64,000 bases of DNA from Mycetocola_B reblochoni (GCF_003667525.1 NZ_RCUW01000007.1:77435-141434), one strand, 5' to 3'. Shown: positions 36,040-44,663, counted from the first letter of the stretch. Translations and numbers: made by a program. The notes: generated by a model not told the origin, from the letters alone.

Positions 36040-36531
36040 ATGACTATTCGCACGAAGGAATCCCTCTCGGGGTTCGTCGCGTCCGACCCGGAGCTGACGT
36101 TCACCAGCAAGGGCGACGCCCGCCTCTACGCCCGGATCGGGCAGCCCCAGGCACGGGTCGAAGACGACGGGACCTTCACCCAGCTGGAGCCGACGTTCAC
36201 GGACCTGGTGATGTTCCGGCGCTCCGCGGAGCTCGCGCATGAGCAGTTCCAGAAAGGTGACAACTTCCTCGCCGAGGGCGAGACCCGCAGCTACACCGGC
36301 AGCGACGGCACCGAACGGGAGCAGTTCGTCGCGTCCCGGATCGGACACGACAACAACATCACCCGCTACACCGTCGACCGCACCCCGCCCGAACGAGAAA
36401 CCCCCCAGCAGGAGGCCCCGGTGCGGGAACAGGTGCAGCAGGCCCTCGCCGAGCGCGAAGCACAGCTCGACCCGGAACCACCCGCCGCGACCAGCGCTGC
36501 GTCTTTGCAGCGCGACGCGGTCGCCCGATAA
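36040..36531 (+). CDS. ssb: Single-stranded DNA-binding protein
   Basis: 163 aa. An OB-fold of SSB type: LSGFVASDPELTFTSKGDARLYARIGQ, LVMFRRSAELAHEQFQKGDNFLAEGE and REQFVASRIGHDNN (about residues 9-110). The C-terminus lacks the acidic DDIPF-like tip of chromosomal SSB and instead ends with a Pro/Ala-rich segment after the helix ALAEREAQLD, which is shared with other ICE proteins. Start at 36040 because GGGAG lies 8 bp upstream; ATGs at 36016 and 36022 have no good site. It would protect the transferred strand. Confidence 0.88.
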   Translation: MTIRTKESLSGFVASDPELTFTSKGDARLYARIGQPQARVEDDGTFTQLEPTFTDLVMFRRSAELAHEQFQKGDNFLAEGETRSYTGSDGTEREQFVASRIGHDNNITRYTVDRTPPERETPQQEAPVREQVQQALAEREAQLDPEPPAATSAASLQRDAVAR

Positions 36532-36534
36532 GCC

Positions 36535-36586
36535 GCGGGTGCGGCGACCAGCAACCCCACCACCTCCGTCTGGTCGCCACACCCGC
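36535..36586. terminator. 17-bp inverted repeat after ssb
   Basis: Arms 36535-36551 (GCGGGTGCGGCGACCAG) and 36570-36586 pair with one mismatch over an 18-base loop, starting just after the ssb stop. No T-run follows, so termination is uncertain. A smaller hairpin (GCCGCG/CGCGGC) lies at 36600-36616. Unlike most long gaps in the element, this 123-bp one lacks the leader motif. Confidence 0.55.
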
Positions 36587-36654
36587 CTCCCTTCACTTCG
36601 CCGCGTCGTTCGCGGCTCTCCTTCTTCGCCTCGCCACGTCCCGGGAGTTTTCTG

Positions 36655-37341
36655 ATGACCACCAACAACCCCACCCCACCCGGCCTGCCCGATACCGATC
36701 TGCCCAACGCGGGTTCGACCGCGTCGGAGCCTGACTTCGATGGGATTGACCTGTCCGGGCTCCCCGCAGACGTCGCTGAGAAAGCGAAGCAGTTCGCGAA
36801 GCAAACGTTCCAGGCGGATCTGGCGAAGTCGCTCACCGCGGTGGCGCGCCCGATCAACTGGCGCACCCTCCCGCCCGCCGACCTCGAGCACGAGCTTCTC
36901 GAGCTGAACGGATGGGTCGACTGGCTCCGCCACACATACGGCCTCCCTGCCCAGGTGGTCCCGCCGATGTGGCACCGTCACCCCGAACTCCTCTGGGAAC
37001 TGTCCGCCCTGCGCCAGCACTGGCTGTTCTGCTTCGACCCGCAAGCGAAAGGCAATCAGGCCCTCGCCTGGCACCACGACTTCAGCGTCGCCTGCGAACG
37101 GCTACGGGTCTGGGTGACGATCTCCGGCACACGCCTGGACCGCGACCGCCCCACTCGCATCACCGCGTGGCCCGGCGGCGAGGCCGAGGACTGGACAGAA
37201 CCCGACACCACCGAACGCCCCGTCGCGAAGCGCACGGACGATTTCCTCGCGTTCGTCGAGGAGCAGGTCAAGGCCCGGATTGCGGAGCAGGACGCGGCGA
37301 TCCGGGAGATTGTGAACATCGATTGGAGCGAGCAGTCATGA
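36655..37341 (+). CDS. DUF4913 protein
   Basis: 228 aa. The DUF4913 core is recognisable at about residues 85-150: ELNGWVDWLRHTYGLPAQVVPPMWHRHPELLWELSALRQHW and DPQAKGNQALAWHHDF. DUF4913 proteins are found in actinobacterial plasmids and integrative elements, usually near the integrase or SSB; their function is not known. The N-terminal 50 residues are polar and the C-terminal 45 residues are charged helix. ATGA overlap with the next gene. Confidence 0.88.
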   Translation: MTTNNPTPPGLPDTDLPNAGSTASEPDFDGIDLSGLPADVAEKAKQFAKQTFQADLAKSLTAVARPINWRTLPPADLEHELLELNGWVDWLRHTYGLPAQVVPPMWHRHPELLWELSALRQHWLFCFDPQAKGNQALAWHHDFSVACERLRVWVTISGTRLDRDRPTRITAWPGGEAEDWTEPDTTERPVAKRTDDFLAFVEEQVKARIAEQDAAIREIVNIDWSEQS

Positions 37342-37547
37342 CCGAACAGATCGGCGACGTCCTCGTTTCACCGTTGCGGGATAGTCGTGAAATTGCGGCG
37401 TTCTTGCGGGTATCAGAGTCGACGCTGTCGCGGTGGCGGGCCGAGAAGAAGGGTCCGCCGTTCATCCGGATCGGTGGCGTGACCCGGTACCGCTTCGAAC
37501 AGGTCGAGCACTGGCTCGCCTCCCTCGGCACTGATGAGCACGCCTGA
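37338..37547 (+). CDS. Small helix-turn-helix protein (excisionase-like)
   Basis: 69 aa. A MerR/excisionase-type HTH of the HTH_17 kind: SREIAAFLRVSESTLSRWRAEKKGPPFIRIGGVTRYRFEQVEHWL (residues about 15-60). Directly before the integrase, which it overlaps by 14 bp, so it is the probable directionality factor Xis. A role as repressor of the int promoter is possible too. Confidence 0.88.
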   Translation: MTEQIGDVLVSPLRDSREIAAFLRVSESTLSRWRAEKKGPPFIRIGGVTRYRFEQVEHWLASLGTDEHA

Positions 37548-38757
37548 ACCGACCGGACCGCTGCCAGTGCCGCCGATCGGGGTGAAGGTCACCACCGATC
37601 TCGAACACCGCGCCTCGGGGATCCGTGCTCGTGCCCGCTGGATCGACCCCCACACCCGCAAACGGGTCACCCGCGCGCGCGTCGTCCCGGACGAGGACGC
37701 CGCGGACGAGTTCTTTCAATACCTGCAGGCCTCCGCCGAACTGGGGATCGACAAACGCATCCTGTTTTCCGACTATGTCGAGATGATCGGCGACCGGTGG
37801 CAGCGAGGCCTGGACCCGACGTCCACCGTCGACGGCTACAAACTCGGACTCCGCCTCCGAGTCCTCCCCGCCCTCGGACATTTGCCACTGTCGCAGATCA
37901 CGGCAGGGATGATCGATCGCACCATCGACCAGTGGGAAGCCCAGCACTCCGCGTCAACCATCAAGAACACCATCGCGCCCCTCGTCCGCGTCCTCGACGA
38001 AGCCGTCCGCGACGACCTCCTGCCCAGCAACCCCGCCCGCAACCGGTCCCGACGGTCCCTCGGGAAATCGGCCCTCAACCTGAACGAGGATGACCAGTCA
38101 CCGCGCGTGCACGCGCTCAAAGACCTCGCCATGCTCACGACCCTCGCGGACCGGTGCGGTGATGTGCATCAAAGCTATTCCGACTTCGTGATGCTCTGCG
38201 CTCTCCTCGCTGCCCGCGGCTCCGAAGTCTCGGGCCTTCAAGTCGGCGACATCGACTGGGAACAACGGATCGTCACGATCCGCCGCCAAACCTACCCAGG
38301 CGCAGGCGGCCTCGTCACCAAACAGACCAAGGGACGAGACATCCGGCACGTCCCGATCCTGCAAGCGCTCACCCCCGTGCTCGAGCGCCTCACCGCAGAC
38401 CGTGAGCCTGAGGAACGGCTACTGACCGGACCCCGCGGCGGGGTACTCACCACCGCCTCCGTCAGGGACGCGACGAAATGGGACCAGCTCGTCACCGACC
38501 TCGAGCTGACGAGCCTCACCCGGCACGGCCTCCGTCACACCGGAGCAACCTGGCTCGCCGACGCCGGCATCCCCCTCCACGTCCTCCAAGGCATCCTCGG
38601 CCACAAGTCCATCGAGACCACCCGCAGCTACCTCCACCCCGACACCAGGCACCTCACCGACGCCGCCGCCCGCGCGAACGCGTTCCTCGACGGACAAGAA
38701 AACTCGACCCGCGAGGCTCCTGCCAAGACCCGTCGGACAGCGGCTCCCGGGCGATGA
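37534..38757 (+). CDS. int: Tyrosine site-specific integrase
   Basis: 407 aa. Arm-binding/SAM-like N-terminal part (FSDYVEMIGDRWQRGLDPTSTV, TAGMIDRTIDQWEAQHSASTIKN) followed by the catalytic domain: first Arg in LLAARGSEVSGLQVGD near residue 230, the Lys-bearing QTKGRDIRHVPI, HGLRH in TSLTRHGLRHTGATWLAD near 332, GHKS, and the nucleophile Tyr in TTRSYLHP near 368. All catalytic residues are present. It points at tRNA-Pro, whose 3' end lies 191 bp downstream, the normal arrangement for a tRNA-targeting ICE. Confidence 0.95.
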   Translation: MSTPEPTGPLPVPPIGVKVTTDLEHRASGIRARARWIDPHTRKRVTRARVVPDEDAADEFFQYLQASAELGIDKRILFSDYVEMIGDRWQRGLDPTSTVDGYKLGLRLRVLPALGHLPLSQITAGMIDRTIDQWEAQHSASTIKNTIAPLVRVLDEAVRDDLLPSNPARNRSRRSLGKSALNLNEDDQSPRVHALKDLAMLTTLADRCGDVHQSYSDFVMLCALLAARGSEVSGLQVGDIDWEQRIVTIRRQTYPGAGGLVTKQTKGRDIRHVPILQALTPVLERLTADREPEERLLTGPRGGVLTTASVRDATKWDQLVTDLELTSLTRHGLRHTGATWLADAGIPLHVLQGILGHKSIETTRSYLHPDTRHLTDAAARANAFLDGQENSTREAPAKTRRTAAPGR

Positions 38758-38979
38758 AACGGTCGCGGACCGAGGCGAAAACGGGCTCCAGGTCCCGGCC
38801 AGGTCCCGGCTCGTCGCAACGTCCGCAGTTGAAGCATCTCGATGGACATCGGCAGCCACGGTGGGATGCTTCCACAAACCCCTCCGAAGAGGACCATGAA
38901 AACGACGAAGCCCAGGCGAGAAACATACTCTCACCTGGGCTTCTCTGTCGGGATGACAGGATTTGAACCTGCGACCCCC

Positions 38980-39181
<202 letters not shown>

Positions 39182-39434
39182 TTGTCGTTGGACAACTCCC
39201 CCACTATAGCCGATCGGCGGGACGTCGCCGACCACGGGCGTCCCGGGCGCGTCCGCAGCGGATGGGGTTTCCTGCTCGCTAACGGAGCTGCGGTTCGGCC
39301 CCGTCCAGCATCGCCCGTCACTCCCGGCATCTCCCGCCACTCCCTGCATCGCCCGGCTCCCCAACTGAGTCCGCAGCGCCGCCGAGACGGCGACCGGGCG
39401 TGTGCGCTCGGGACATACATCGCGCCGCCCTGCC
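39182..39434. other. 253-bp intergenic region with tRNA promoter and a 19-bp tandem repeat
   Basis: No gene seen. On the minus strand a -10-like TATAGT (39203-39208) lies 21 bp before the 5' end of the outermost half-tRNA and is probably the original tRNA promoter. Two 19-bp units and part of a third (39308-39326, 39327-39345, 39346-39360) form an imperfect tandem repeat based on GCATCGCCCGTCACTCCCG. Confidence 0.6.
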
Positions 39435-39887
39435 TCAGTGCGCCTCGACCCCCACCACGGTGGGCTCCCGCGCACTCCGCAGCCCCTGCTCCCCGTTCTC
39501 ATCGCTGTCCACGCGGTGCGGATCCCCACCGTCTCCCTCGACGCTGGCCGCCAGGTACGCGCTGATCGCCGCGTGGTTTCGGCTCAGGCATGCGATCCGC
39601 CGCTCGAGCGCCTCCTTCACCTCGGTCAGCCGCCTCAGTGCGTCGGGGCTGGGCGTGTCGAGCAGGAGCTCGCCCGCGCGCAGGCACGGCAGCATGTCGC
39701 GGATGATCCGGGTGGGGATGCCCGACTCGAGCAGCCCGCGGATCTGCTGGACCCGGCCGGCCGCGCCATCGCCGTAGACGCGGTAGCCGTTGGCGTCCCT
39801 GCCGGAGCTGAGCAGCCCCTGCTCCTCGTAGTAGCGCAGCAACCGCGGGCTGCTGCCGGTCCGATCCGCGAGCTCTCCGATGCGCAT
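39435..39887 (-). CDS. MerR-family regulator
   Basis: 150 aa. N-terminal winged HTH with the standard start MRIGELADRTGSSPRLLRYYEEQGLL, followed by RDANGYRVYGDGAAGRVQQIRGLLESGIPTRIIRDMLPCL. The coiled-coil region LRRLTEVKEALERRIACLSRNHAAISAYL ends near residue 118 and a short acidic tail follows. There are no metal-binding cysteines in the C-terminal part, so a drug or small-organic effector is more likely than a metal. Divergent from an MFS transporter, the usual arrangement for a MerR-controlled efflux pump. Confidence 0.92.
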   Translation of the reverse strand: MRIGELADRTGSSPRLLRYYEEQGLLSSGRDANGYRVYGDGAAGRVQQIRGLLESGIPTRIIRDMLPCLRAGELLLDTPSPDALRRLTEVKEALERRIACLSRNHAAISAYLAASVEGDGGDPHRVDSDENGEQGLRSAREPTVVGVEAH

Positions 39888-39946
39888 GCGCTCCCCTTCG
39901 TCACCGATCGCAACGCCGCCTCGCCCCGCCCCATTCCGGTTTGCCC

Positions 39947-39960
39947 TGACACTGATGTCA
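39947..39960. promoter_or_regulatory. Probable MerR operator in MFS promoter
   Basis: TGACACTGATGTCA is an inverted repeat (TGACA/TGTCA) placed just after TTGCCC (39941-39946), a fair -35. The GTG start of the MFS gene follows within 20 bp, so the mRNA may be leaderless. Confidence 0.65.
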
Positions 39961-39978
39961 ATCGGCGACAGTGATCGG

Positions 39979-41235
39979 GTGAGCACATCGACACCCCCCT
40001 GCGGCACCTCCGGACGCCCCGAGCACCCCGACATTTCCGACGCCTCGACCACCCCCAGCCCGGACCGCTTCCCCCTGGCCGCCCTGGCGATCATGGCTCT
40101 GACCGGCTTCGTCACCCTGCTGACCGAGACGCTGCCGGCCGGGCTGCTGCCGGAGATGAGCGCCGAGCTCGGCCGGACCCCGTCGCAGCTCGGGCTGACG
40201 GTCACGCTGTTCGCCCTCGGCTGCGTCGTGTCGGCCGTGCCGCTGTCGCGGGCGACCGCGCGGCTGTCGCGGCGCACCGTGCTGCTCGGCACGATCGCAC
40301 TGTTCCTCGTCGCGAACACGGCGACCGCGCTGCTGAGCTGGTTCCCGCTCCTGCTCGCCGCCCGTTTCGTCGCGGGCATGTCGGCGGGCCTGGTCTGGGC
40401 GATCCTGCCGTCGTACTCGCGCCGGATCGCGCCGGCCGGACGGCAGGGCCTGGCCCTGTCGGTGGCGCTGTCCGGCGGGACCTTCGCGCTGGCCATCGGC
40501 GTGCCCGCGGGGACCGCGCTCGACCAGCTCGCCGGGTGGCGTCTGGCCTTCGGCATCATGAGCGTGATCGCGGTCGTACTGTTCCTTGCCGCGTGGCGGG
40601 TGCTGCCGGACACGCCGGGGTCGGCGGCCGGAGTCGGCAGCGGCATCGGCGCTGCGCTGCGGATCCCCGCGGTCCTCGCCGTGCTGACGGTGCTGGCGTT
40701 CGTCGTCGTCGGCCACAACACGGTGTATACGTACATTGCCCCCGTCCTGGCCGCGTGGAACGCCGACGGGCAGCGCAGCCTCATCCTCACCGTGTTCGGG
40801 GTCGCCTCCGTCGCGGGCGTGTTCCTCACCGGGCGCTTCCTGGACCGCCTCCTGTTCCCCCAGCTCCTGACCGCGACCGGCGGCGTCGCGATCGCGCTGC
40901 TCATGCTGACGCTCAGCGGCGGCGCGCTCGTGCCCGTTCAGGTCGGCGCGGTGCTGTGGGGGCTGGTGTTCGGCGGCATGGCCTCGGTGATACAGACCGT
41001 GGCCGCCACAGTGGCCGGTACCGCGGCGGACTCCGCGCAGGCGCTCCTGGTCACGGCGTGGAACCTGTCCATCGCCGCGGGCGGTGCCCTCGGCGGTGCG
41101 CTGCTGGCCGGCCCGGGGGTCGACGGCGTGCTCGTCGCGGGCACCCTCTTCGCCGCCGTGGCATTCGTCGTGGCTGCGGTGTTCGTGACCGGCCGGCGGC
41201 GCCGGTTCGGGCCCGGGTACGGCGGGCTGCTCTAG
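39979..41235 (+). CDS. MFS drug efflux transporter (DHA1/AraJ-like)
   Basis: 418 aa from the GTG at 39979; an upstream in-frame ATG at 39955 overlaps the presumed promoter. Twelve hydrophobic segments, with the MFS loop 2-3 motif seen as LSRATARLSRRTVLLGTIALF and motif C-like SGGTFALAIGVPAGTALDQLAGWRLAF. The family exports small molecules with proton exchange; chloramphenicol and sugar efflux proteins belong here. The substrate is unknown. Divergent MerR gene and operator suggest induction by the transported compound. Confidence 0.9.
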   Translation: MSTSTPPCGTSGRPEHPDISDASTTPSPDRFPLAALAIMALTGFVTLLTETLPAGLLPEMSAELGRTPSQLGLTVTLFALGCVVSAVPLSRATARLSRRTVLLGTIALFLVANTATALLSWFPLLLAARFVAGMSAGLVWAILPSYSRRIAPAGRQGLALSVALSGGTFALAIGVPAGTALDQLAGWRLAFGIMSVIAVVLFLAAWRVLPDTPGSAAGVGSGIGAALRIPAVLAVLTVLAFVVVGHNTVYTYIAPVLAAWNADGQRSLILTVFGVASVAGVFLTGRFLDRLLFPQLLTATGGVAIALLMLTLSGGALVPVQVGAVLWGLVFGGMASVIQTVAATVAGTAADSAQALLVTAWNLSIAAGGALGGALLAGPGVDGVLVAGTLFAAVAFVVAAVFVTGRRRRFGPGYGGLL

Positions 41236-41244
41236 CGTTCGGTC

Positions 41245-41260
41245 TCCGCGGAGTCGCGGA
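41245..41260. terminator. Weak hairpin between convergent MFS and Nudix genes
   Basis: TCCGCG/CGCGGA with a 4-base loop lies between the two convergent stops (41235 and 41263). No T-run on either side. Confidence 0.4.
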
Positions 41261-41262
41261 AC

Positions 41263-42183
41263 CTAGGCGGGCCGCTGGTCGAGCAGTGCCCGCGGGCCGA
41301 CCGTCCGGGCGCCGAGCGCTCCGACGCGGTCACGCAGTTCCCTGTCCGCGGTGACGACGACGGTGCCCGCTCCCCCGCCTCGCCCGACCTCGTCGACGAT
41401 GGCCTGGTCGCCGTCCCGTTCGGCGCGCACGACCCGGAGCGGTGCGGACAGCCACTCTCCGTCGCCGCGGTCCGGCCGGCTGGGGTCGATGGCAGACCGC
41501 GCCTGCCCTTCGAGGACGGTGACCGTCTCCGGCCAATACCTGGTCAGTGGGGCGGGGGCGAGCTCGGCGGTGACGCCGGTGAGGCTGAGGGCGGCGATCC
41601 GTTGGAGCAGTCGGCTGCTCGCCCCGGCCCTGTCCCGCCACCAGCCGTTGCCGGTCGCGCCGAGCACGTTGGCGACGTCGACGATGAGGCGGGCGCGCTG
41701 CCCGAGGTGCGGGGTGAGTTGGGGCCAGCTCGCCGCGAAGCCCGGGTGCAGTGGAAGGGTGGTGACGTCGGCGAGCGGTACCCACGCCAGTTCGAGGCTT
41801 TCGGCGTCGGCGACGACCGGTTCGAAGGGGCGGACGACGTCTGCGAGAACGGTGGTGTACGACCACCAGCCCAGGTCGAGCAGGTGTTCGCCGCGGGGCC
41901 GTACGTGGCCGGCGGGCAGCCCGGCTTCTTCGGCGGCCTCGCGGAGGGCCCCGGTGAGGGCGGTCTCGTCGCTGTTGCGTGCGCCGCCGGGGATGCCCCA
42001 GGTGCCGCCGAAGTGGCTCCATTCGACGCGGTGCTGCAGGAGGACGCCGCGGTCGGGGTCGTGCGCGAGGGTCCCTGATGCGCCGTATCGGCCCCAGCGT
42101 TTGGTCTGCCCGTCGGGGGAGGTCACCCAGCCGTCGCCGTCGCCGCCGTGGTGCGGTGTGGGGTTGGCGGGGGGTCTGCTCAC
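41263..42183 (-). CDS. Nudix hydrolase fused to a PIN/NYN-like domain
   Basis: 306 aa. The Nudix box GARNSDETALTGALREAAEEAGL (about residues 67-89) fits GX5EX7REUXEEXGU with all catalytic residues. After about residue 160 comes a second domain that starts with RARLIVDVANVLGATGNGWWRDRAGASSRLL and ends with DQAIVDEVGRGGGAGTVVVTADRELRDRVGALGAR, the spaced acidic residues expected of a PIN/NYN-type nuclease fold. The combination is found in other actinobacteria. Nucleotide hydrolysis is likely; RNA cleavage by the second half is inference. Convergent with the MFS gene. Confidence 0.85.
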   Translation of the reverse strand: MSRPPANPTPHHGGDGDGWVTSPDGQTKRWGRYGASGTLAHDPDRGVLLQHRVEWSHFGGTWGIPGGARNSDETALTGALREAAEEAGLPAGHVRPRGEHLLDLGWWSYTTVLADVVRPFEPVVADAESLELAWVPLADVTTLPLHPGFAASWPQLTPHLGQRARLIVDVANVLGATGNGWWRDRAGASSRLLQRIAALSLTGVTAELAPAPLTRYWPETVTVLEGQARSAIDPSRPDRGDGEWLSAPLRVVRAERDGDQAIVDEVGRGGGAGTVVVTADRELRDRVGALGARTVGPRALLDQRPA

Positions 42184-42282
42184 CGTTCCACCTTGTCACA
42201 GCGGGACCCGGCCGTGTCATGGAACGTCGCGGAGCGTCACTGAGCTGTGGGCGATCCGGGGGCAGGCGGGGCGCGGGCGGGG

Positions 42283-42840
42283 TCAGCAGCCGGGGCCGTC
42301 GGGGTCGTCGTCGCAGCTCTCCCCGACGTTGACACTCCGGACCTCCACGACCCGAAGCGTCGTCTGGAGTGCGGGGCCGTCGACGACACCGGGGAGCTCC
42401 CGCCACCCGTCACCCGCGTCGAGCGAGGCCCGATATCCCGGTGTCACCTGAACGGTCTCGCTGCCACGCTCCGTGAAGCTATAATCCGTGGCTGCCGCCT
42501 CGGTCTCGCGGCGTTCACCCCCGATGGTCCAGACAAATCGGAGGGGTTCGAACCGCACGCGAACGTCTCGGCCGAGGATCTCCGCGTCCCGTGTGACCGC
42601 GTCGACCCGTGCGGTGAGCCGCGTCCGCTCCCCCACGACCGCGACCCCGTCCGGATCCGAGCTGATCCGTCCGTCCTTCGGCACGAACCGCGCCACCTCA
42701 CGCTCGATATCCACCGCAGCCGCCGATGGTTCCACCTCCGGAACCGGCGGCGCCGGGGTCGCAGTCGGCTGGCAGTCGTACACACACCGCGTCCGCGGAC
42801 GAATGTCCTCGACGTCGTTCCCCATCGGCCGCCACGCCAT
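42283..42840 (-). CDS. Hypothetical protein, probably 5'-truncated by an IS remnant
   Basis: 185 aa from the ATG at 42840. No domain recognised. A Cys-containing RTRCVYDCQPTATPAPP is followed by a charged region and an Ig/PKD-like stretch (RVRFEPLRFVWTIGGE). The frame remains open and protein-like upstream (for example EKAEWKGRDGERSVEVPEG) to 42945, exactly where the ISL3 remnant begins, and no signal peptide is left. The original start was therefore probably lost to the insertion, and the gene may no longer be expressed. Related proteins are usually exported in Microbacteriaceae, which the missing N-terminus would explain. Confidence 0.55.
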   Translation of the reverse strand: MAWRPMGNDVEDIRPRTRCVYDCQPTATPAPPVPEVEPSAAAVDIEREVARFVPKDGRISSDPDGVAVVGERTRLTARVDAVTRDAEILGRDVRVRFEPLRFVWTIGGERRETEAAATDYSFTERGSETVQVTPGYRASLDAGDGWRELPGVVDGPALQTTLRVVEVRSVNVGESCDDDPDGPGC

Positions 42841-42945
42841 CCCCTCCGGAACCTCAACCGACCGCTCGCCATCCCGACCCTTCCATTCCGCTTTCTCCGT
42901 CGTAAACCGGCTCTTCCCAGATGAAGGTGTAGGTCGGCCGGGCGC

Positions 42946-43074
42946 GTCGGTCCGCAGATAGACGTCGAGGTCTCCCGACGATGGAGGTTCCTACGCCATC
43001 CATCCGAAAGACCTCGACGTGCCCGACGCTACCCCGCCGACCGGCTTCGGCCGCCCTGACCTAACCGCCTTCGC
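42946..43074 (+). mobile_element. ISL3 5' remnant (129 bp)
   Basis: About 98% identical to 44698-44826 (three mismatches): the upstream hairpin region plus the first 19 codons of the ISL3 transposase. The match stops exactly at the inverted repeat at 43075. Confidence 0.85.
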
Positions 43075-43302
43075 GGCTCATCCCAATCGGCTCTGATCGG
43101 GTCTGCTGACCCTCTCGACGAGAACGCAGCGACATCACAGCCACCCAACCCCGACCGTCCGGGAAGCCGGGGCACGTCACATGGGCTGTGCTGCGGGCAT
43201 GTCGAGTGGGTAGTCCAGGGGCGACGCAGGAGCGTCGACGCGACGTGCTGAGAGGTGGTTCCAACCGAGCGCTAGGACACAAGCTACAGGCATGGCGATA
43301 GG

Positions 43303-44244
43303 TCAGGAACGGCGTCGCTCCCTGCGCAGGAGGGAGCGCAGAGTCTCGGCGTTTGCGTAGCCGACCCGTAGCGCGATCTCGGCGGAGGTGAGGTCCGTGG
43401 TTGCTGAGAGGTGTCGAGCTCGTTCGGTGCGAAGCCGTTGGACGAAGCCGAGCGGAGTGAGGTTGAGCGCCGCACGGACTCGTCGTTCGAGGGTGCGCCG
43501 GCTGGTGCCGAGCGACTGCGCGACGAAGGCGACGTTGAACGGTTCGTCCAGGCGGGCGCGCACGAAGCGTTCGAACTCGACGACGATCGGGTCCTCGTGC
43601 CGGAGATGTTCGTAGGCGACGAAAGCCGCCTGCGACGGGCGCTCGTCGATGATGAGGAGCTTGGCGACATGTTGGGCCAGGTCGGGGCTGATCGATCGCA
43701 CGAGTGAGAGCGCGAGGTCGATGTGGGCAAAGGCGGCGCCGGCGGTGACGAGGTTCCCGTCGACCACGACCATGGTGTCGAGATCGAGGGCGACGGTCGG
43801 ATAGCGCTTCCGGAACTCCGGCCCCAGGAACCAGCTGGTCGTCGCCCGCCGATGATGCATCCGTCCTGTCTCGGCGACGGCGAACACGCCGGTGCACGCC
43901 GCGGCGATCCGGGTGGTCGCGTCGTCGAGGCGCCCGAGTGAGGCGATGACCGAACGAGCATCTCGACTCTGGAGGGCGTCGTGGGTCGCGGCGGCCGTGA
44001 GGGTTCCAAGCGCAGGGACGACGACCACGTCGAACTCTCCGGACTCCGGCAGCGGGTGGTCCACCGACAGGGTCATCGATGCCGTCGTGGTCACTCGCCG
44101 TTTCGGTCCGAGGATGGCGAGTTCGATCGGGTCGATCCGCGGGTCGACATCGCCGCGGGCTCCGTCGGCCACCCGCACGATGTCGATGATCGACGCGATA
44201 GCCGAACCGAAGCAGCCGTCGATCGCGATCAGTCCGATACGCAT
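43303..44244 (-). CDS. GlxA-type AraC regulator (DJ-1/PfpI sensor domain)
   Basis: 313 aa from the ATG at 44244. The N-terminal DJ-1/PfpI-like domain includes FDVVVVPALGT and IAAACTGVFAVAETG with the nucleophile-elbow Cys at about residue 113, WFLGPEFRKRYP, and LVTAGAAFAHIDLALSLV. The C-terminal AraC domain is VAFVAQSLGTSRRTLERRVRAALNLTPLGFVQRLRTERARHLS plus IALRVGYANAETLRSLLRRE. Divergent from the ABM gene with a 107-bp gap, a common pairing in actinobacteria, so it probably controls that gene. Inducer unknown. Confidence 0.9.
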   Translation of the reverse strand: MRIGLIAIDGCFGSAIASIIDIVRVADGARGDVDPRIDPIELAILGPKRRVTTTASMTLSVDHPLPESGEFDVVVVPALGTLTAAATHDALQSRDARSVIASLGRLDDATTRIAAACTGVFAVAETGRMHHRRATTSWFLGPEFRKRYPTVALDLDTMVVVDGNLVTAGAAFAHIDLALSLVRSISPDLAQHVAKLLIIDERPSQAAFVAYEHLRHEDPIVVEFERFVRARLDEPFNVAFVAQSLGTSRRTLERRVRAALNLTPLGFVQRLRTERARHLSATTDLTSAEIALRVGYANAETLRSLLRRERRRS

Positions 44245-44351
44245 GACGTAAACAATAGCAATACTGCCGTATACGCCACTCCCCACCGGCCCTCGCTCGT
44301 CATATGCTGAACTCGTCCCACGAAGAACCCCGACGTCAAGGAGAGTCCCTC

Positions 44352-44663
44352 ATGTCCACACCCGCATCACTTCCGTATGCCTTCGTCGCCAAGATCGTCG
44401 CGGCCGATGGACAGCACGACGCGCTCGCCGATCTGCTCGCCGGCGCTGTCGCACTCGCCAACGAAGAAGTAGGAACGATTGTCTGGTTCGCGGTCAGGAC
44501 CCACGCCGACACCTTCTGGATCTTCGATGCATTCCCCGACGAAGCCGCTCGAGACGCCCACGCCAACGGCGCCATCGTCGCAGCCCTGATGGCCAACCAG
44601 CACCTCCTCGGCGCAGCACCCGAGATCCTGGCGGCCGACGTCCTCGCGTCCAAGCTCCCGTAG
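44352..44663 (+). CDS. Antibiotic biosynthesis monooxygenase (ABM)-fold protein
   Basis: 103 aa, the standard size for one ABM domain. ALADLLAGAVALANEEVGTIVWFAVRTHADTFWIFDAFPDEAARDAHANGAIVAALM follows the ABM ferredoxin-like fold with the family's Phe/Trp-rich core and the AHANG-type helix. AAGGAG lies 8 bp before the ATG at 44352; an earlier ATG has no such site. Family members act as cofactor-independent quinol monooxygenases or similar small oxygenases; the substrate is not predictable. Confidence 0.87.
   Translation: MSTPASLPYAFVAKIVAADGQHDALADLLAGAVALANEEVGTIVWFAVRTHADTFWIFDAFPDEAARDAHANGAIVAALMANQHLLGAAPEILAADVLASKLP

Noticed and set aside
39880..39978. N-terminal extension of the MFS transporter from 39880
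   Set aside because: The extension covers the MerR gene start and the putative operator and has no transporter-like sequence; the GTG at 39979 is a better start.
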